Source: Nematostella vectensis | Lineage: Eukaryota; Cnidaria; Anthozoa; Actiniaria; Edwardsiidae | Length of the DNA stretch: 64,000 nucleotides | Direction: 5' to 3' | Assembly (NCBI RefSeq): GCF_932526225.1 | Contig: NC_064046.1 | Location: 9,325,719-9,389,718, forward strand | Made by a program: the position numbers and the translations under genes | In this document: positions 12,226-24,600 of the stretch, piece after piece | Numbering within the stretch: position 1 is the stretch's first letter | How the letters are laid out: every line of letters begins with the position of its first letter | The notes under the pieces: generated by a model | Told to the model about the DNA's origin: nothing | Seen by the model: the letters and a program-made list of their open reading frames with translations, nothing else | Databases searched by the model: none

Positions 12226-14219
12226 TCAAAAAATGTTTGAGTACCTTCTGCCCACTTCCCTAGGAGTTTGAAGGCTAGAGATATAAGTCGCCTCATCGGA
12301 CCTCATCAGAGTTGTGGACGTTTGCGCTAAGCAAATAGTACCCCTCTTTGGTCTCTCGAACGAGCTTCTGAACTCTCTATCGTCTCGTCTTGAGAACATG
12401 GTCATCCTGTGGTGTTCTGGGAGGCACCAGAGAAGCGCACTTAGGGATTTCTCCAGTTCTCCAGTGAACACCTTGGAGCGAAGAGAGTAGATGATGAAGT
12501 TCAGAGGACTGTTGAGAAACACGAGAAGAAGCAAAATGTTCTTGGCTTGACGCGGAAGAAGAGAGGTCCCGCGATGAGCAGCGACCAGCGAGCACGTGAA
12601 GGCGGGAAGATACGTCAGCAGAAACGAGCAAATCATAATAGCTGTGGAAATCACGTGACTTGTCAGTTATAAAATCGACCAATCACTTTGGGAATGGGGT
12701 CAGGTAACCTGTCAGTTATTTAATCGACCAAATACTATTGGATTGGGGTAACGTGACATGTCAGTTATTGAATCCGACCAATTATTTTGAAAATGGGGTG
12801 AGAATAGAAGAGGCAGGCCGCAACAAGCAGTGATCTCTGAGCATTTAAAAAAATATATAAGAGAGGTCACAAAAAATGAATCATATTGGCGGTGAAAATC
12901 AGAGATCTATAATTAATGACGCTTAATGATTTGCAGCTAAAATGCTGTAAGAAATATGCCATTCTTGGCAAGGTAACTAAAGGTCGGATTCATGGCCCTA
13001 GAGTTTATACCATATAAATACCCCAATCATGACAGAAATGTGGTGCTGACTGAACTAAATAAAGAAAACAGGAGATAAATATACGTCAACTCTTTGTGAG
13101 TGAAAACAATATCTTCCAACACAACATGATTCATCCTCCCACATGGTGACGCATGCGCTGGACAATTAAAGATGCTTCCTACGGCCCGTGGAAGTGGGAA
13201 TGTGGTGTAGAAATTAGCCACTTCGATTTTTAAACTAAAACTGTGATCCCACACACCAATGCGGGCTTTTTACGTGTTAAATCTTCTTGCGTCCCCCCCC
13301 CCCCCAAAAAAAATATCTGAGTTTGAGCAAAATATTTGATAGTCAGTAAGGATCTCATGGTGCAATGGCAAGGACTACATTATTCCCCAAGAAACACCCA
13401 ATAGCCACCCAATAAATTCACGATTATCTTACCGATTGTCTTGGCCCATTTCAACGCTTTTATTCTCCTTTTGACTGACAAGACCGCGCTGGTGAAATTT
13501 GGACTGGCTCTGCTTAGATGACTACCGGGGTAAACCTTGTTGGCTTGCTTAAACGAGAGCTTGGCAACCAGGGCATGAACCACCAACATCACCGCAAAAG
13601 GCACGGCCAGGAACCATACGGTGTTGAAGAGGTGATGCGCGTAGAGAGCCGGAGACGAATCCTGCGTATTCCAGCTGACAGGGCAGCCGACGAGACTATT
13701 TCTAAACGTAGAGCCCTTTTTAATATCACTGTTAAACTGGGGGATGACAGTCATCGAGAAGAATGGTAGGAGCCATGCTGGTACTAAAGCTATCAGACTT
13801 CGCGTGGGGGTCACGATGCTGGAGTAGCGTAGAGGGAAGAACATAAAGATGAAGCGATCGCAGCTCAGAAGCATCAGGTGCAAGATGATACAGTAAATGG
13901 TGGTGACAAGGAGAGTGGCGCTGAACGCACACACCTTCACAGCACCGTAGAAGTCATGAATGAACGCAAGGCGAAATGCAATCACTATAGATATGGGAAC
14001 ACCGTCCAATAACGCAAGACTGGCGACGAAGAAATTACCAGAATGTTCTCGAAGTTTCTCGCTCCGGATGATCACCAGAAAGGTTGCAATATTCGATATA
14101 GCGTTAAAAGGGCAGACTACGGCTAAGATGACACTTTGAAAGACGTATTCCAGTGAATCTGGGTTAGGTACAAAATTGGGGTTATTACTAGATGAAACGT
14201 TGCTTGAAACGTTATACAT
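12226..14219 (-). CDS. Class A (rhodopsin-family) G-protein-coupled receptor, two exons
   Basis: Exons are 13433-14219 (start ATG 14219) and 12226-12641; the intron 12642-13432 has a GTAAGA donor and a TTTCCACAG acceptor. Joining them rebuilds TM6 as KTIAIMICSFLLTYLP and gives 400 residues. The N-terminus has two NVS glycosylation sites (residues 3 and 7). Family landmarks: N43 in TM1, D72 in TM2 (SLALLDG), C97 at the top of TM3, DRF at 121-123 in place of DRY, an extracellular-loop cysteine C179, TYLP in place of CWxP in TM6, and NSPLNFIIY in place of NPxxY in TM7. A basic tail of about 90 residues follows. The receptor should sit in the plasma membrane and signal through G proteins; the ligand cannot be told. 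The SPLNFIIY tail resembles melanocortin/adenosine-like cnidarian receptors, which is only a hint. Confidence 0.82.
12651..12805. repeat. 49-bp tandem repeat, three copies, beside a splice acceptor
   Basis: Three imperfect copies are marked by GTCAGTTA at 12662, 12711 and 12760. Each carries an AATC(C)GACCAA block and ends in GGGGT. The array lies in the GPCR intron, beginning within about 10 bp of the 3' splice site at 12642. Confidence 0.75.
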
Positions 14220-16030
14220 CCTTTCTGACTGAAGGTGCGCACTGGATTGAGGATTCTCTATCTACTCAGGTCAGCATTATATTTAGTGAGAAAGTGAGAC
14301 AAGAAGGCCTTAACTAGAGTACGGAAGCTTGGAGAATATAGAAAATATTCCTACCAATGATATAATTGAGTTATTGTTTAGTTGACCATACCAGCGGATG
14401 TTAAAACAATTTGGATGTTAATACGCGTAAGGACTATAGGACTATAACAATGTCATAAACACTTTCAATCACAAATGTGTATTTGCTGTTATGAAGTTCA
14501 TTTGTTACTTTCAGTTGAGTGCGTTTACCATTTGAAAAGTTATACCATTGACATAATTAGAGAGATTATTTGAAATAAAACACGTGAAAATGTAAACAGC
14601 GGTGAAAACAGCGATAAATCAACAACAAACACGAACACCATGTCCGCGATGCGTTATGCAATCTTTTTGTTTCATAAAATGAGACTGTCTTCTAATTCAT
14701 TAGGCATACTCTGGGACAAAATATTTGTTCTTTTTACTTTAATCTTTATCTGTCATCCTCCAATTTCCAACAGCTAAATCATCTTCTGGCTTTTGTCATT
14801 TAGAATCTTTGAAGCACTCTCAATTTGCTATCACTGAAATTTTTTCCAGTCACATCGCAAGGCGCTGACAAAAAAAAAATCCAAATGCAATTTCGTAGCT
14901 TAAATAACGTTAAATGAGTTAGAAATTGTTGAATAATTCGCAGAATATTGAACCTGCAGCAAGGAAGAGAAAACAATACATGTGGGATAAAGAGTATTTA
15001 AATCACGTTACACTAAGTTAAGGAGAACGTGACCACCATTTGGTATGCCTGCTGACAATGCGCGGAACTTGAGGATTCGGAACGCGATATGGCAAGCTAC
15101 TCCGTCACTCGAGATATCTAAAGTAATTAAGGTTTACACGAAACCGACGCGTCTTTTCGAAACCGCAAAACGACGCAGGAAAATAATCGAATTGAAACTG
15201 TAAAGTTAAAAAAAAAATGATGAAAATATCACAATAACCCATGGTTTGTTTATTATTGTTTTTTTTAATTGCAAGAAATGGAATTTCAACCGAAGGCACT
15301 TGAGTCAGGAAAGTAAAGTCAGAGAAATGAGCAGCACTAACTGAATTATTCTAACTTCGTGTTTGCCCTTCTCGAACAAGTGCGTGCTTGCTTTTTAACC
15401 AGTAACTATTTTGATATGGGCCGATTCAGGCACGGTTAAGTTAAAATTGCAAACTATGTAGAAATAATTGACGTTAAGTACTGTTTTTCGTGGGGTTTGC
15501 GACAAAGTGGTGATGTTATTTCGGTAACAGCGACAATTTTGTTTTACTTCTTTCATCTTGTATACAGTAAACAAGACTTTTGATATCTGTTTCACATTTT
15601 TGACTGCGCACGTTTCGAAATCATCGTCAGACTGGTTTTGCAAGAAATTTTGAGTTTGTCTTCCAAAATCCACCAGATGTCTGAAAGATTTGTCGCTTTG
15701 CTTCTCGTAACGCCAGATTCGCGAATAAACAAGCATAAACAAGATAAAAACTGTTGTACCCCTAACTCGCGAGTGATCATCGAGAATAGTGGGTAAACGT
15801 AGGGTGATGATTCGTGATCACACGCAATGGAATGATAAAAAAAGGGGTAATTCCTTTGGTTCTAAGGCATTTGGTGTTCCAAATGGAAGTCCATGCAAAT
15901 GAAAAAAAAATATAGAACATATATAACCACATAATTTGAACGTTCTTATTGTGGTATTTCCTTTTTTTATTGGTAATGGGCAATGCGCAAATTTTGAAAG
16001 GAAATCTGATTGAATGGATATATTTTCGAA
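14220..16030. other. Intergenic, no gene recognised
   Basis: AT-rich DNA upstream of the GPCR start, presumably including its promoter. Open frames at 15105-15299, 15395-15742 and 15777-16048 show no domain or splice continuity. No RNA gene or element ends are seen. Confidence 0.45.
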
Positions 16031-16035
16031 TTTAT

Positions 16036-16885
16036 TTCGCCGTGGCACTCTCGGAAAGCACTCGTTATGTCTTCGCTAACTTTGCAGTATCAGTCTCACT
16101 TAGGTAAGCTCACTGTGTTGTCGAGTCTCATTCTCGGAGATACTCGGAGAGCACTCGTTAAATGTCTTCGCCAATCTTCTCGGCATCAATCGCATTTAGG
16201 TAATCTCATTCATGCTTTCGAGTCTCATTCTTGAAGATACTCGGAGAGCACTCGTTAAATGTCTTCGTTAATCTTCTCGGCATCAGTCGCATTTAGGTAA
16301 CCTCATTCATGCTTTCGAGTCTCATTCTCGGAGATACTCGGAGAGCATTCATTAAATGTCTTAGCCAATCTTCTCGGCATCATTCGCATTTAGGTAACCT
16401 CATTCATGCTTTCGAGTCTCATTCTCGGAGATACTCGGAGAGCATTCGTTAAATGTCTTCGTTAATCTTCTCGGCATCAGTCGCATTAGGTAACCTCATT
16501 CATGCTTTCGAGTCTCATTCTCGGAGATACTCGGAGAGCACTCGTTAAATGTCTTAGCCAATCTTCTCGGCATCAGTCGCGTTGGTAACCTCATTCATGC
16601 TTTCGGGTCTCATTCTCGGAGATACTCGGAGAGCACTCGTTAAATGTCTTCGCCAATCTTCTCGGCATCAGTCGCGTTTAGGTAACCTCATTCATGCTTT
16701 CGAGTCTCATTCTCGGAGATACTCGGAGAGCACTCGTTAAATGTCTTCGTTAATCTTCTCGGCATCAGTCGCATTGGTAACCTCATTCATGCTTTCGGGT
16801 CTCATTCTCGGAGATACTCGGAGAGCATTCGTTAAATGTCTTCGCCAATCTTCTCGGCATCATTCGCGTTTAGGTAACCTTTGTT
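16036..16885. repeat. 97-bp tandem satellite, ~8.5 copies
   Basis: Units of 95-97 bp are marked by GAGAGCA(C/T)TCGTTAAATG. Unit starts (GCA of that motif) fall at 16151, 16248, 16345, 16442, 16538, 16633, 16730 and 16825, with a more diverged unit from about 16036. The last unit fades directly into the 3' coding end of the helicase gene at 16919. Confidence 0.92.
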
Positions 16886-16918
16886 GAGTTGCCGAGTCAT
16901 AATTTCCAAGGGCATTCG

Positions 16919-19900
16919 TTATGCCTTCGTCAAGTTGCGCGCCAGCAATCGACGTCGGAACATCCTATTCCGACTAAATATGTTTTCGTAAGTTTTTTCA
17001 TTCGAGTTGTTATCACACGCTCGGAGAGCATTCACCAACTCTTCATCATCCTTCGTTATGAAGTTGACAACTGAAAATGACCGTAAAAAACACAATATTA
17101 AATATACCGTAGGGGACAAATACAATAAAGAGATGAAAAACAAGACCACAGTTTTTGCCAAAAAAATATTCATCAGAAATTATAAAATCAAGAGCACCCT
17201 CACGCTCTGCGTTATATCTTTAGATATTTATATCATCTAATCAAGATTGCAGGGTATTAACCTCCGTATTATACGCGTTTAAGAAATCGAAGCTCCAAGG
17301 ACTTGATTTTCTTGTTTAACGGAAGCAAGAAGAAGACAAGCAATGGCTAACCTTTCCCATGAGACCCTGCGCGTGCAGTGCGTCCAACTCGATGAAGCAT
17401 CTGCGCAGCGTCGGTGGCAAAGTCCAACTGAATCACGTGAGTCACATTCGGTATATCGAGACCACGTGACGCGATATCTGTGCATATGAGAACCTGAATT
17501 TCACCGTTTTTAAACTTTTCCAGTGAGAGGACTCTCTGATGCAATGGCACGTGTCCATGTAGCTCAGCGCATATTTCTTTGTATAAGTTTATGACATTTG
17601 TATCACTAATTCGCTTTGAATTGTCAGAGTTTGATGTTTCCGATGTGTGGCCACCGCTTGAAGGGACCTTAATATATTCTAACCCATCCTTGATGGTCCT
17701 CGAGTTATAAGACTCTGGAAGCTGAGCTTCAATGACCTCTTTTTCTTCTTTAATCTCAGTCCCAGTTAAAAAGGCACATGCCTTAGAAGCATGCTTAGCT
17801 GTATTCGCAAAAACCAGAACCCGCAGCTTTCGATTTGTATTTTTCTTCTGATCTTCCATCTCATTTTCATGTTCCAACGAATCCCTCAGCAAAGAATCAA
17901 GGCACACTAAAAGCTCGTTAAGCTTTGAATCATTTTCAACCCTTCGATATTCAAAATCAACAGTTGGAAGTTTCTGGTGAGCAATCTCTGAGTTAATCAT
18001 TTGACAATTGGGGAGCCAATGCTTTAAGACATTGTAGCTTGCCTTTTTGCCCCTTGATGGCAAAGTTGCAGCAACAAATACGAATTGTCTATCTGTTAGC
18101 CCTTCACGTTTACGTTTATCTAGTCTTTTTGTGACAGCATAGTTCTTCTTCTTCATCTTTCTATGTTCTCCATATTTCATATAATTAAGCACTCTCCACA
18201 CATCTTTCCCTCCACTTGTTGTGAGAAAGTCTGCTTCATCTGTTACAACAACCTTAACAGGGTCTAGACTTTGCATACGGTAACTAAGCAGGGCTCCTGG
18301 GATAGCCATGATGATGGGATGATTGACGTGTAATCTTGAGTCATGATGTACGACACAGGAGGTGATGTCTGGTCCAGCAATACTCTTCAGTACCTCATCT
18401 ACCTGCATCAGATTAATGGCAAATGAGTAGGTTGTTTAAGGAATGACAATCAAGCGGTCATTTTTTTATGTTAAAACATAAGCCAAATAATGAAAAGACA
18501 CTCAAAGCGCCCAATGCCATTGTATTCCCAAGCAATTAACTATGACAGTTTCAATCAAACATCTTGATCTAAGGATGCTCGGACTCTTTCTCAGATGTTT
18601 AAAAATCAAAGGTACAAAACGCTTTACTCACAATTAACATAGTTATAATTTCAAATATAAACAGCATCAATCAAGTGACTGAGTAAAATCATTTACATTG
18701 CTTATATGCTTGTATTAGAACCTTTACACACTTGTAAATATATTTGGGGGTATTCCACCCAAATCCCCCTGCCCCCTCCTCTGAGTCCTGTAATTTCCTT
18801 TTTTTTATCAAGATTGGAAATGTGTTTACTAGAAAGAATGTACCTAAATTGTCATACATGGTTGTTTAAAGTACTTTATACTTTAGGAGGCACTTCAAGA
18901 AGAAAAGCTTATTTGAAGCTGTGTGCATAAACAAGTATTTGCAGTGAGTAAAAGAACCCTACTGTAAGTATTTTCAGCACCTGATGACAAAGTTCCACAG
19001 TCGGCAGGAGTATCAGTGCATATGGGGAAGTCCTTGAGATGCTTGGATTGGTTAGCAATCTATTGACAATGGGTAGTAGATAACCTAAGGATCAAGGGTT
19101 AAAAGGTTTTTTTCAGAACAGGTTTTTGAGCAGTTAGTACAGATGAAGAAAATATGACTATCATATAATTTAACTGGTAGTCATTCATTTCAGTGGTCAG
19201 TGTAATAACTAAACGTAATAAGTTTTAGGCTAAGGCAAACACCTAACCTAAGGAAACGTAGAATTACTTACTTCAAGTGAAACAACATATATATACACCC
19301 CTGTCTATTTCTAGGAGCTCCTAGAGTGTACAGTAAATTTGAAACATTTGAATTTTGTTTGGCCACTTTGTCACAAGTGTAAGTCCACTAATGACAATAC
19401 TTGTGCTGATTTGCATTTCGTTCGGTCAGGGTTTACAGGAGGAGCGTCACGGTAACTGGTAAGACGGGAAGCCTGTGTACTATTTTTCAAAATAGCCAAT
19501 CAGAGACATCCATTATACGAGGGAATTGGGTAACGAAGATTGCAAAAGAATCGCGCTAGTTAATCATTAATCGTACTGTTTGTTATGACTCAAACCCCCT
19601 GAAATCTCTTATTTCTTGATAAAATAAGCGTCTATATGTTTTCAGCGCTTGGAGAGGTTGCTGGATGCCATATTAAAGTCGTACTTCATATTCCATGTTC
19701 ATTTTGTTGTAATTTCGGAGTTACACTTCGGAGCTTAACATGGCTGAACAAATAAATCAAACTTTCCTCTATTAACAAAATATGTCTAACTTTGCCGGTT
19801 ATTCTTTCAAGGTGGTGACTGTGACTAGGAATAAGCAGAGACCACCAGTAGCAAAAATATCTGAGATAAAGAGGAGAGAGGTTGTGTTTACCTATGCAAT

Positions 19901-21164
19901 AAATAAACCTTGCACTAAAAGTCTTACCAATGATATTAGTCTTGTCTACACTGAATATTCGATAACCCTTCTAATAAAGATACTGAGTACTCGCTTTGAT
20001 CCAAATTCGTGCCTGGTTTGACTTCCAATAATGATTGCACGGGCGGACCAGGATTAGTCCCTTGTGATCCTTTGGGAAAATAAAATATAATTTGAAGTTG
20101 TGTCTTGACTGTTTCCTCAATAAAGCTAGTTACATTAGTATACTAGCCTTGTGTGTTGTTTTTAAGGGGAATTGTGGTAAAGAAAGGGGTTTAGTCCCTC
20201 AAGAAAAACAACACACAAGGCTAGTATACTAATGTAACTAGCTTTATTGAGGAAACAGTCAGACACAACTTCAAATTATATTTTATTTTTCCAAGGATCG
20301 CGAGGGACTGATTCTAATCCTGGTCTGCCTGTGGTGATCACTGGACCTTCGCTTGGTTGCCAAACCTTACTAACGACTCCAAATTTCATCTCACTGATTT
20401 TTTAAATAAGAAAACGATTATCCTTGAAAATAAAATGCAAGCTAATAAGAGAAAACGTCACTTGTAAAAGAAACTTGGATTTAGCTTTCAGATGGGCAGT
20501 AAAACAGAGAGAATTTTGAAGATTTATCAACGGCACTTTTCCCCTTCTCAGAGATCGATCTGAGCTATCCGTGTCGGGAGGCTTGAGAAGGTGTGACGCT
20601 TCTCCTTTAACACTGTAAGGGAAAAGGCTGTTAAAATGGTTCAGGTTCACAAAAACGGTATGTAGTGTCCTAATATAGAATTGGTGGTTTTCACAACAAA
20701 ATATGAAGGATTTTAATTTTTTAGATAAATTGAGGGGTGGGGGCCACAGCCATATCCCCACCAGTCATTTCCTCATAATCGTGAAAATATTTGGGTTAGA
20801 ATTTGACAACTTACATAGAGTTTTTCCACTGCCTGTCTCTGCATTAATAACAGTGTTTCCCCCAACGGAAACGATTGGTAATGCCTGTAGAAGCAACACA
20901 ATCAGAACTCACAAAATTCACCGATACAGTCACGTGAACAACCATATTAGGAAAGCAAAAGTAAAAGTGCAAAAAAGAAGTATTTTTGCAAAAACAGACC
21001 TTTGTTTGTATTTCTGATGGATATTGGATTTTTAAAGCGCGGAGCCTTGCCACTAAGTTTTCATGCAAACCTAAATCCCCGAACGACTTCCATCGGGTAA
21101 GTAGGAGTCTATGATTTCTTGCGAGAAGTTCAAACCCGCGAAATCTTACAACTGTAGTCGCCAT
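16919..21164 (-). CDS. DEAD-box RNA helicase, DDX28-like, probably mitochondrial
   Basis: Five exons: 21000-21164 (ATG 21164), 20815-20884, 18981-19084, 17352-18402 and 16919-17070. All joins keep phase and give 513 residues. Motifs: Q motif PSEIQ (about 49-53), Walker A AETGSGKT (70-77), Ia as PTVEL (106-110), DEAD at 168-171, motif III as AAT instead of SAT, motif V TDIASRGLD and motif VI HRVGRTAR. The end, SRNRMFRRRLLARNLTKA, is basic. The first 25 residues are rich in arginine and lack acidic residues, as in a mitochondrial import signal. DDX28 in mammals works in mitochondrial ribosome assembly. The basic SRNR-FR tail resembles DDX28 and plant organellar helicases, so the family call is reasonable but the orthology is inferred. 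A long low-complexity acidic insert lies between the two RecA lobes. The promoter is shared head to head with the HRI-type kinase. The last exon resembles the adjacent 97-bp satellite. Confidence 0.85.
20042..20329. mobile_element. Long inverted-repeat (hairpin) element inside a helicase intron
   Basis: Arms of about 115-120 bp are nearly complementary: the left begins GGCGGACCAGGATTAG and the right ends CTAATCCTGGTCTGCC. Between them is a spacer of about 50 bp. The inner arm reads CTAGTTACATTAGTATACTA on the left and its inverse on the right. No coding sequence; a non-autonomous foldback or MITE copy within the intron between helicase exons 2 and 3. Confidence 0.8.
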
Positions 21165-21621
21165 ATTGAATGCTATCCTTTTAATCCGCTGACAAGGAAT
21201 ATTGCTGGCTCAAATTGAGGTTTGTTATCTTCTTTTAGACATTTTTTGTAATATCAATTAGAATTGTTCTCAGCAATTCTAAGTAGAATTCCAACGACAT
21301 GTATTTGATTTAAAGGTATGTAAAAGTATTGGAGAGAAAAGCTCCAGATGAAGTATGACGTCATATCTGAGACGAGCTTCGTCATTGCTTTAGCGTAGCT
21401 TGCTACTCCATGTAAGGTCTATAGTGTATTTGTCTTTATAGTCTTTTAAGAAGGTTTAACAAGAGAGTAATTATGAAGTATATAGCTTTTTGTGTTGATA
21501 AATGTGGATCGTGTAACCTCGGTGTGCTTATTGTTTGTGCAAACGTGTTTCTTGCACGTTTGCTGTGATAATGCATCTTAGATACCTATTTCTTGTACTA
21601 TAGCAGCAACTCTGAGGTCGA
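21165..21621. promoter_or_regulatory. Shared divergent promoter region, helicase (-) and HRI-type kinase (+)
   Basis: The two start codons lie 457 bp apart, facing away from each other. No TATA box is obvious near either end, and it contains CGTCATATC and GACGTCATATCT (CRE/AP1-like TGACGTCA part at about 21356-21363). A bidirectional promoter is inferred from spacing only. Confidence 0.5.
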
Positions 21622-24600
21622 ATGGCGCTCCCGGGGTTGAATTCGGCTTCTAGGTGGACTCGTTCTAAAATCGAACTGCCACGAAAACTTCCAACGCGAC
21701 TGACAGATTTCGACGGTAAGTGCGTAACATGGTATCAAATCAAATCCTCTTGTCGATTATAATGTCCCACATATATAATGTGGTTATGTGTGTATCGGCA
21801 GACCACGGTGGATCAAAACAAACTCACTTTTTCCCTCGTAAACATCATTATTGACGCTGATGGTAAGACGGCCTTTTTAGTGTGAAACAAAAATTTTATT
21901 AGTAGACGAAAAGATATCCTAGGAGACAGGCAATATATTTTTTTGTCCTTTCCTTTTTATATATGTACCGGATATCTTTGCGTTAGCTGTTATTTGTGAA
22001 ATTCCCCTAAAGAAAAAACGTATTCTGTGTATATTAGAGTGTAATCTTATAACTTGTCCCACTAAAGACATTTTGACGAAACACCACTTTCAAAAGAATA
22101 GTAAGAGAAATCAGTCGATACTGTACCTCCTAACATTTTTATTGTACTCAAAATTTAATACAGTAACTTATACTTATAAGAGGTACCACTGACTGTATGC
22201 AGAGCAGGCGCGCACACAGGGGGGTGCCCAGGGTGCGCACACACAGGGGGGTGCCCAGGGTGCGCACACACAGGGGGGTGCCCAGGGTGCGCACACACAG
22301 GGGGGTGCCCAGGGTGCGCACACACAGGGGGGTGCCCAGGGTGCGCACACACAGGGGGGTGCCCAGGGTGCGCACACACAGGGGGGTGCCCAGGGTGCGC
22401 ACACACAGGGGGTGCCCAGGGTGCGCACACACAGGGGGGTGCTCAGGGTGCGCACACACAGGGGGGTGCCCAGGGTGCGCACACACAGGGGGGTGCCCAG
22501 GGTGCGCACACACCCCCCCTTTGTGCCCAAAAAATGGGTCATTTCTTTTTTTAGGAATCTTCAAATACTATCCTATTTTCATATGATACCTATGACTGCA
22601 CACCCCCCTCAGCCAATCCTGGGTAGGTGCCTACAAAGGCAGATCCACAGGGTGGTGAAGAGTATTTTCGTGATTCGTGATTGACCCTAAATTAAACCTG
22701 TGATTCGTGAAAAGCCTAAAAATAAACCCGTGATTCGTGATTGAGTACTCTATCGTGATCCGTGATTGGGGTATTTTTCTTTCGTGGTTCGTGATTTCGC
22801 ATGGCTAAATTTGTGAAACGTGACCGTTGACGCCGACAATAATTAAAACACGAATACATGTAAGAGATTTCCGAATAAACATGACCTTTGTTTAGATTGT
22901 TGACCTCTTTCTGTGCTAGTTTAATATCCGATGTAGCAAGTGTCTTAGTTTGTGTGACACTACTCCACCAATACTTGACAGCGCTATTGTTTTATCTTAA
23001 GTATGAAAAGCAAAACCGTGATTCGTGAAAGCTTCTTTTTTAAATTCGTGATTGGTGAAAGTCTGAAAAATAACTTCGTGATTCGTGATGGGCCCCCCGT
23101 CTTCACCACCCTGGATCCAGGGGGTGTATCATGAGAACTAAAATCCACAAAAACACTTGCCACATGCATTTTGTACATTATTGGTGATCCTCCAATTCAG
23201 GGTAGTATTGCTCTTCCATAAATCCTTGCTGCACTCCTGATATCAGACTCATCACTTGAACACCCAAGATTAAAAATAATTCCAGCTGAGATGATGATAG
23301 CCTTAGAATTGATTTTGTATACTCAGTGTTTTCATTTCAGCTTGTTCCAGCATAATAAAAGTATGGGATTTTGCTGTTAATTTATTAATTTATTGTACAC
23401 CTTACCCCTTATCAGCCTTTTTGTTTTCCGGTCTATACCTCCCTACCCACTACCTCCTCCTTAATCTTCCCATTCACCCTATACGCCATGGTAAGAACAA
23501 TTGCATCACTATCCCGGACACTCCTTATAGTCCATCTCCACTCAACATAGCATTATCCCCACAATGACCCTCCCGCCCTCACCCCTGCCACCTACCTCTA
23601 CCCGTATCACAACCATTATTCCCCTTTTATGTCCCCCTTCTCCCCAGATGCCATGGTACGAATACCCGCTTTAAACCAAAAATTAATTTATTGCAGATCA
23701 TGATGTGACAAGTACAGTGACACCTAAAGATGCTCGCAACAGTGTCCAGGCATTGGAGGGGCGTGTCCCTAATTATCTACTGCTGGTGTCTCTATTAGAA
23801 CACCTCTGCTCCCTCTACGAGAATGATCCAGAGAAAAGCCAGCAAATATTTAGTGGTAAGAACTTAAGAGACCTCAATATTCCAGTATTTTAATTGGACG
23901 TTTACCATATAGTCACCTGATTTCTTTGGGAAATTTGCCTAATGCTTAAATAAAGGCTAAGGTGCTTATTTGATTTTTCATTTCCCTAACAAGGTGCTGA
24001 TATGTGGGGGGGGATATTTTTTTTAAAAAATCCACTGTAATTTTAGCTCCTGCTTATTCACAAATTGCAGTAAAAAGTAAAAATCTCAGGGTCAATAACA
24101 ATACCTGCTTTCAGTGATAAAATGCTGTGGCTAGTGGTACTTTCCAAAAATGCAGATTTCAAAAGTCTATAGGCTGGGCACTGCAATCAGTAAGGGTAGG
24201 GAGAATAAAAGGGCTGACGTGGTATGGTAGGGAGTTGAGACTTCATAGTTCATCCCATGACCATTAATCTGTTTTTTATATCTTATAATTTCAGTTCTGT
24301 GTCAACAGTTAGCTAAAATGGAGGTAGGCACAATGTTAACTCATAACTTAAGTAGACATGGCAGGTTGTTCTGCTTCATTTTTTTTTTTTTTTGTGATCA
24401 TCAGGTAATGCCATCCTTTTCATTCTTGGAAGAGTTCAGCGTCATCAGAGCCAAATACAAAAAGGCCTTCAGTGACCTCATGCAGGCTGCTGTACAAGAG
24501 ATCGGCACAGACTTCGAGGTAACATCAATAGAAAGCAACAAACACGTTACCACTTAAAAGGATTAAGATAAAGCTCACAAGAATTGAATGAATGGCTGAT

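Noticed and set aside
22148-22684. Open frames of repeated HTGGCPGCA or CAHPGHPPV type
   Set aside because: They are translations of the 27-bp minisatellite in HRI intron 1; the period divisible by three keeps frames open.
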